The position numbers were made by a program, and so were the translations under genes. DNA of 42,854 bases from assembly GCA_964471565.1 (NCBI GenBank), contig CAYYFK010000005.1, forward strand, positions 1 through 42,854, written 5' to 3'. This document shows, one piece after another, positions 39,380-42,854 of the stretch. Origin of the DNA: JABIBT01 sp964471565 (lineage in GTDB: Archaea; Nanobdellota; Nanobdellia; SCGC-AAA011-G17; PNOQ01). How positions within the stretch are numbered: position 1 is the stretch's first letter; each line of letters starts with the position of its first letter. The notes beneath the pieces are model-generated. The model was given only the letters and a program-made list of their open reading frames with translations, did no database searches and was not told where the DNA came from.

Positions 39380-39907
39380 ATGAATTTCAAAAAAATTATG
39401 AGAAAGGAGAAGTTTTTGTGGCATAGACATTTTATTCCTTCTCTGATTGCTGGAGTTTTAGTAGGAATAATTTCATTTTTATATCAAGCTACTGTTTCGA
39501 ACATATTATTATTTTCTAGTGTTGGCGCTTCTGCTTTAATCTTAACTAACTCTCAAAGCCATCATTTAACAAAATTGAGAACTACAATTGTTGCTTATGT
39601 TTTAGCTAGCTTTGTGGCTTTGGGAATATATTATTTGAATAAATTTATTGTTATTTCTTTATCTTTGAATATAATTTTGATTGTATTTTTGACGGGCATT
39701 ATTATGTTTTTAGCCAATTCATTTCATCCGCCAGCTGTTTCTGCAGCTTTAGCGTTTATTGTTCTTGAGAAGAATATTTCTGATTTATTGTTTTTATTGT
39801 TGAGTGTTGTTATTTTGTTAATTTTTGTCAGGTTTTTAACATATACTTTATCGCAACATTTGACTGTAAAGGAGTTTAAGAGAGAGTTTAAAAAGGAATT
39901 TAAGTAG
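39380..39907 (+). CDS. HPP-family integral membrane protein
   Basis: A 175-aa protein with about five transmembrane segments and the eponymous HPP motif (NSFHPPAVSAALAFIV). The N-terminal FIPSLIAGVLVG and SSVGASALILTNSQSHHL also fit the HPP family, some members of which transport nitrite in chloroplasts and cyanobacteria. Substrate here unknown. Spacing of 45 nt and its own TATA suggest separate transcription from the EncFtn-like gene. Confidence 0.75.
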   Translation: MNFKKIMRKEKFLWHRHFIPSLIAGVLVGIISFLYQATVSNILLFSSVGASALILTNSQSHHLTKLRTTIVAYVLASFVALGIYYLNKFIVISLSLNIILIVFLTGIIMFLANSFHPPAVSAALAFIVLEKNISDLLFLLLSVVILLIFVRFLTYTLSQHLTVKEFKREFKKEFK

Positions 39908-39912
39908 TTTTC

Positions 39913-40872
39913 TTATTTCTCAAAAAACTTAAACTTATACTCTTCATAAATATTTAAGGGAGTGTAATCAGAAACTATATCTGGGAACGTATTTAGAAAA
40001 TCTCGTATTACTTCTCTAAAATGATTTGTATCTTTAACTTCTATATCCAATTCTAATTGCCAAGGGCCTAAAGTATTTACTAAGTAAACTATGTTTGGAT
40101 GTTGTAAACAGTATTCTTGAATTTGTTTCTCTTTTTCTTTTGTTAAATTTTTTAATGTTACTAAAACTTTGTAAAATTCCCCAATTAATTTGTTTACATT
40201 TGGCCAGATCATATAGTGTTCGATTATTCCGGACTTTTCTAAAGATTTTATTCTTTGTATTATTGCATCTGGAGAAAGATTAAGTTTTTTTGCTATTTCT
40301 ACTGAAGAAACTCTTGTGTTTTTTGAGAGCTCGTTTAGTATTTCTAGGTTTGTTTCGTCTAGTTTTGTTTCTTGTAGTTCTTCTCCCCATTTAATTTTTC
40401 TTTCTGTGGTTGCTTTTTTGTCTATTAGATAATCCCTGTAGAAGTGCATGGCTGATAAAATGGTCGCGTTATCTTGTTGCAGTATAAATTGATTGTATTT
40501 ATTTGTTATTTCTCTTAAGATGTTGTTTAATTCTTGCATATTTTTTGCTTTTGGTCCGAAAATTAGTGAGTATTTTCCATCACAAGAAGCTACCCAGGCT
40601 ATGTCTTTGTTATTTTTTAGATCATTTATTAGTTCTTTTTCTTGGGTTTCAGTTATGTTGTGTAATTTTATGTAGATTTTAGTGAAGAAGTAGTTTAATT
40701 TAGACATGTTTGTTACAGTTAGAAAGTCTCTTAGGATTCCTTCTTTTTTGTATTTGTTTAGTCTATATAGGATTGATTCTCTTGATAGGTTTGCTATTTT
40801 AGCTATTTTTGATAGGGGTTGCTTTGCGTTCTTATCTAGCTCGTAAAGTATGATTTTGTCTTTTTTGTCCAT
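39913..40872 (-). CDS. Lrp/AsnC-family regulator with two HTH-plus-sensor units
   Basis: A 319-aa protein made of two Lrp/AsnC units in a row. Unit 1: HTH about residues 1-50 (LSKIAKIANLSRESILYRLN) and a beta-rich part to about 165. Unit 2: a second HTH at about 172-222 (VSSVEIAKKLNLSPDAIIQRI) and another sensor-like part. Usual Lrp proteins have one unit of about 150 aa and dimerise, so this may be a built-in pseudo-dimer. Ligand and targets are unknown. It ends 2 nt after the HPP gene's convergent stop and is 1 nt from the HEPN gene. Confidence 0.8.
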   Translation of the reverse strand: MDKKDKIILYELDKNAKQPLSKIAKIANLSRESILYRLNKYKKEGILRDFLTVTNMSKLNYFFTKIYIKLHNITETQEKELINDLKNNKDIAWVASCDGKYSLIFGPKAKNMQELNNILREITNKYNQFILQQDNATILSAMHFYRDYLIDKKATTERKIKWGEELQETKLDETNLEILNELSKNTRVSSVEIAKKLNLSPDAIIQRIKSLEKSGIIEHYMIWPNVNKLIGEFYKVLVTLKNLTKEKEKQIQEYCLQHPNIVYLVNTLGPWQLELDIEVKDTNHFREVIRDFLNTFPDIVSDYTPLNIYEEYKFKFFEK

Positions 40873-40873
40873 T

Positions 40874-41410
40874 TTACAAAAGTTTTTTCATTTCAAAAAC
40901 AAATTCTTTTGATCTTTTTAATGATGTTAGTGCCTTAGTTTTCTTTATTTTTTCATCCATTTGATATTGGAATTTAGAGCGTTTTTCTCTTTCATAATCA
41001 AGATATTTCAGTATCTCGTCTGTTTTTGTTGATATCAATTCAAGTGCTTCTTCTTTTGTGTTTTCGTATTCTTCTAGTAACTCTTTTTTTAATTTATCTT
41101 TTATGAAAACAATTAGAGAGTCGCTTGCTACCTTGTGACTTATTCTGTCCCCAATTTTATACCCAATATTCAAAAGTACTGCATTTACTATGTAGTACAT
41201 TGCATAATAGGAGGAGACTATTACCCACAAGTAGGGTTTGAAATTTTCATCTTCTAAGTTTAACAATTTTTGAGCTGTTTTTAAAGATAGTTCGCTATTT
41301 TCGAGATACATCTGTTTTGCCGTTTCATTTTTTTGTTTTTTTAATAAACCCTCTTCTAAGTAATTGTTTACGTTTGATTCTGCTTCCTTTATTCTTTTTT
41401 TATCGAGCAT
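40874..41410 (-). CDS. HEPN-domain protein (toxin of HEPN/MNT pair)
   Basis: A 178-aa helical protein of the HEPN superfamily, with a central segment (LWVIVSSYYAMYYIVNAVLL) typical of HEPN and a following RISHKVASD that supplies Arg and His as in HEPN ribonucleases, although the spacing is shorter than the common Rx4-6H. HEPN toxins cleave RNA; the neighbouring MNT protein usually neutralises them by AMP addition. Its start overlaps the MNT gene by 11 nt, so they are co-translated. Confidence 0.75.
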   Translation of the reverse strand: MLDKKRIKEAESNVNNYLEEGLLKKQKNETAKQMYLENSELSLKTAQKLLNLEDENFKPYLWVIVSSYYAMYYIVNAVLLNIGYKIGDRISHKVASDSLIVFIKDKLKKELLEEYENTKEEALELISTKTDEILKYLDYEREKRSKFQYQMDEKIKKTKALTSLKRSKEFVFEMKKLL

Positions 41411-41969
41411 CTTTTAGTTTGTAGTAGTTTTCTATTCCATAAAGTATTATATTATTTTTTATTGCTTCTTTAACTACGTTTTTTTGTTCGGAGTTTTTCA
41501 TCCTTATGAAGTCTTTTTCTGTAAGCGTTATTGTATGTATTTTTAATGGGAGTGTTGAGAGTATTTCTTGCAAATTTTTTTCAAAGTTATTTTCATTTGA
41601 GATAAACATCAAATCTATGTCTGATGTATTTGTTTGTTTGTTTTTTGCATAAGATCCGAATAATAAGAGGATATAGAAACTTGTTTTTAATTTTAATTCT
41701 TTGACTAGTTGTTTTATATTTGAATTGTTTAGAATTGAGTTTCTTCTTTCATTTTCTGCCTTGTATATCTCTATTCCATAATAATTATTTAATGAACATA
41801 GTCTGCTTTTACCTATTATTTTTGAGGAGATTATATTCTTTTTTATCAATCTAGTTATTGCTGTGTGTGTTATTTTGTAGTCTGATTTTATCTCCTTAGA
41901 GAGCTCTCTAATTGTTTTAGGTTGCTTTTTTTCTATGAATTGTTTTATTATTTTGTTTTCTGTTTCCAT
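41400..41969 (-). CDS. HTH-fused minimal nucleotidyltransferase (antitoxin of HEPN/MNT pair)
   Basis: A 189-aa protein. An N-terminal winged helix (about 1-55, TIRELSKEIKSDYKITHTAI) is joined to a minimal nucleotidyltransferase domain with the active-site pattern GS-x10-DxD (GSYAKNKQTNTSDIDLMF, around 102-119). MNT antitoxins transfer AMP to HEPN toxins, which inactivates them. The HTH can bind the palindrome lying directly before the start codon, giving self-control. Active-site residues are complete. Confidence 0.82.
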   Translation of the reverse strand: METENKIIKQFIEKKQPKTIRELSKEIKSDYKITHTAITRLIKKNIISSKIIGKSRLCSLNNYYGIEIYKAENERRNSILNNSNIKQLVKELKLKTSFYILLLFGSYAKNKQTNTSDIDLMFISNENNFEKNLQEILSTLPLKIHTITLTEKDFIRMKNSEQKNVVKEAIKNNIILYGIENYYKLKDAR

Positions 41970-41998
41970 ATGTATTTTAATACATTATATTATGTATT
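41970..41998. promoter_or_regulatory. Palindromic operator of the HEPN/MNT unit
   Basis: ATGTATT-TT-AATACAT (41970-41985) is a perfect inverted repeat directly before the MNT start. A third half-site ATGTATT at 41992-41998 forms a second inverted repeat with the middle half-site. Repeated half-sites suit cooperative binding by the HTH-MNT protein over its promoter. Confidence 0.6.
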
Positions 41999-42103
41999 TA
42001 AGTCTTTTGATTCTTTTGTTATTAATTAAAGTTGGTTTTATTTTATAAATATATCGGTTTTCATTAAAATTTAACTAAATAGTTTAATATATGTTTGTTA
42101 TCA

Positions 42104-42118
42104 CTATATAGTTATAAG
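42104..42118 (+). promoter_or_regulatory. TATA region of the pentapeptide gene
   Basis: CTATATAGTTATAAG, about 38-52 nt upstream of the ATG at 42156. Two overlapping TATA-like elements are possible. Confidence 0.35.
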
Positions 42119-42123
42119 TCATT

Positions 42124-42143
42124 ACCTCAGACTTAAAAGAGGT
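42124..42143 (+). promoter_or_regulatory. Small hairpin overlapping the ribosome-binding site
   Basis: ACCTC (42124-42128) can pair with GAGGT (42139-42143) across a 10-nt loop; the right arm is part of the GAGGTGG ribosome site of the pentapeptide gene. Five pairs could weakly mask it. Regulation is speculative. Confidence 0.3.
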
Positions 42144-42155
42144 GGAGATGATAAA

Positions 42156-42713
42156 ATGGAAATCATAAAAAAATATGAAATTAAGCCAGGAGCGCAGCTT
42201 AAGGGAGCAGATCTCAGAGGAATTGTTGTATATCGTGGTTCTAATCTAGATGGCACAATTTTTGTGGGGGCAAATTTGGAGGGTGCTAGGATGGATATGG
42301 TTTCACTTAAGGGAGCCAATTTCAGGAGAGCAAATCTTGAAGGTGCCACTTTTAGAGATACTACCCTGGATAATGCCAATTTTGATGGGGCAAGGTTGTA
42401 TGATTCCAATTTAAGACTTGCTTCTCTCAGAGGTGTAAGTATGTGGGGTGCTAAACTTATCGGAACAGATCTTAACTGTGCAAATTTAGAAGGGGCAAAT
42501 CTTGAAGGTGCTGATTTATCTTCTGAGTATACTGGTTGGGCAACAGACCTTAGTTATGCAAATTTAGAAGGGGCAAATTTAACTCGGGCCAATCTTGATG
42601 GTGTAATCCTATACGGTTCAAAAATGAACTCTAAAACAAGATTGGATGGGGCGACTATAGATGATGGTGAAGGAAATTTGTATGTTTTAAGAGAGAATGC
42701 GGAGGGTGAATGA
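42156..42713 (+). CDS. Pentapeptide-repeat protein
   Basis: A 185-aa protein made mostly of A(N/D)LxG/xA-type five-residue repeats from about residue 18 (KGADLRG, GANLEGA, NANFDGA) to about 170, which fold into a right-handed four-sided beta helix. A short cap (MEIIKKYEIKPGAQL) precedes it. Roles of the family range from DNA mimicry (gyrase protection) to unknown. A good ribosome site (GAGGTGG) precedes the ATG. A second gene with nearly the same cap starts 3 nt after its stop. Confidence 0.82.
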   Translation: MEIIKKYEIKPGAQLKGADLRGIVVYRGSNLDGTIFVGANLEGARMDMVSLKGANFRRANLEGATFRDTTLDNANFDGARLYDSNLRLASLRGVSMWGAKLIGTDLNCANLEGANLEGADLSSEYTGWATDLSYANLEGANLTRANLDGVILYGSKMNSKTRLDGATIDDGEGNLYVLRENAEGE

Positions 42714-42715
42714 AA

Positions 42716-42854
42716 ATGAAAATAACAAAAGAATATGAAATTAAGCCGGGAGCGCAGCTTAAGGGGGCGGATCTTGGGGGTGCGGATCTTAGGTATGAGT
42801 ATCTTAGGAGGGCTAATCTTATATACGCGAAACTTGGGGGTGCGGATCTTGAGA
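42716..42854 (+). CDS. Second pentapeptide-repeat protein (partial, cut by window edge)
   Basis: ATG at 42716, 2 nt after the previous stop, with GGAGGGTGA as ribosome site. The visible 46 codons begin MKITKEYEIKPGAQLKGADL, almost the same as the previous protein, then repeats such as GGADLRYEYL and GGADLE. Codon use is richer in G (GGG, GCG, CTT) than the first gene, as if the repeat units were recently copied. The 3' end is outside the window. Confidence 0.8.
   Translation, partial: MKITKEYEIKPGAQLKGADLGGADLRYEYLRRANLIYAKLGGADLE

Noticed and set aside
1..42854. CRISPR array, insertion sequence or rRNA
   Set aside because: I saw no regularly spaced repeats, no transposase with terminal inverted repeats and no rRNA sequence in the window.

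Overview
The window is strongly AT-rich and reads as a chromosome segment of a small-genome archaeon, most likely a DPANN lineage of the Woesearchaeota/Pacearchaeota type. The basis is: tRNA genes with bulge-helix-bulge-type introns and a U73 discriminator on both tRNA-Thr; TATA boxes about 25 nt upstream of starts, giving leaderless or very short-leader genes; class III (archaellin/pilin-type) signal peptides; an archaeal-type adenylate kinase; a XerA recombinase; and an ArvA/B/C-like cluster. The lineage is an inference; there is no rRNA in view. Genes are packed tightly, often with ATGA stop/start overlaps, and no gene-free stretch exceeds 300 bases.

Layout. 1-830: a short GC-rich, structured-looking stretch and a methyltransferase. 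1065-5879: XerA, SMC and a small membrane protein. 5856-6128: a small Cys-rich membrane protein gene with an in-frame TGA. 6163-10246: two cell-surface proteins (893 and 420 aa) with signal peptide, Ig-like repeats and C-terminal anchor. 10468-12739: a DUF2683-like protein, a PIN-domain/HTH pair, a YunG-like protein and an orphan. 12743-14815: the ArvC/ArvB/ArvA set, split by an HNH endonuclease gene. 14952-16536: an MgtC-family membrane protein and a Cys-pair protein. 16533-25978 (minus): an eleven-gene type IV pilus-like operon with several pilin/pseudopilin genes, a GspE/VirB11-type ATPase interrupted by a 538-aa intein, a previously overlooked 52-aa gene and two TadB/TadC-like membrane proteins. 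26013-28809: adenylate kinase, an orphan, a cytidylyltransferase-like enzyme, three tRNAs (Thr-GGT, Leu-TAA, Thr-CGT), a free-standing LAGLIDADG endonuclease and a 39-aa zinc-ribbon gene. 28861-30258: 3-methyladenine glycosylase and an apparently strongly expressed unknown protein. 30277-34510 (minus): a PerR-like regulator, peroxiredoxin, Mn-type superoxide dismutase, ferredoxin, Cys-containing HTH regulator, DUF1858, IscS and IscU, so peroxide/superoxide defence runs directly into Fe-S cluster assembly. 34568-39907: an orphan, a ferritin-like/VIT1 iron transporter, a bacterial-type sigma-70 factor, a HAD-like protein, a short UDP-sugar dehydrogenase, a phosphoesterase, an encapsulated-ferritin-like protein and an HPP membrane protein. 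39913-42854: a double-domain Lrp regulator, a HEPN/MNT toxin-antitoxin pair with a palindromic operator, and two tandem pentapeptide-repeat genes, the second cut by the window edge.

Three themes stand out. First, selfish endonucleases: an intein (LAGLIDADG), a free-standing LAGLIDADG gene among intron-bearing tRNAs, and an HNH gene splitting the Arv cluster. Second, iron and oxygen handling: PerR, AhpC, SOD, ferredoxin, ISC, VIT1 and EncFtn-like genes lie within 9 kb. Third, an unexpected transcription factor: a protein with recognisable sigma-70 regions 2, 3 and 4 sits in a genome whose promoters otherwise look archaeal.
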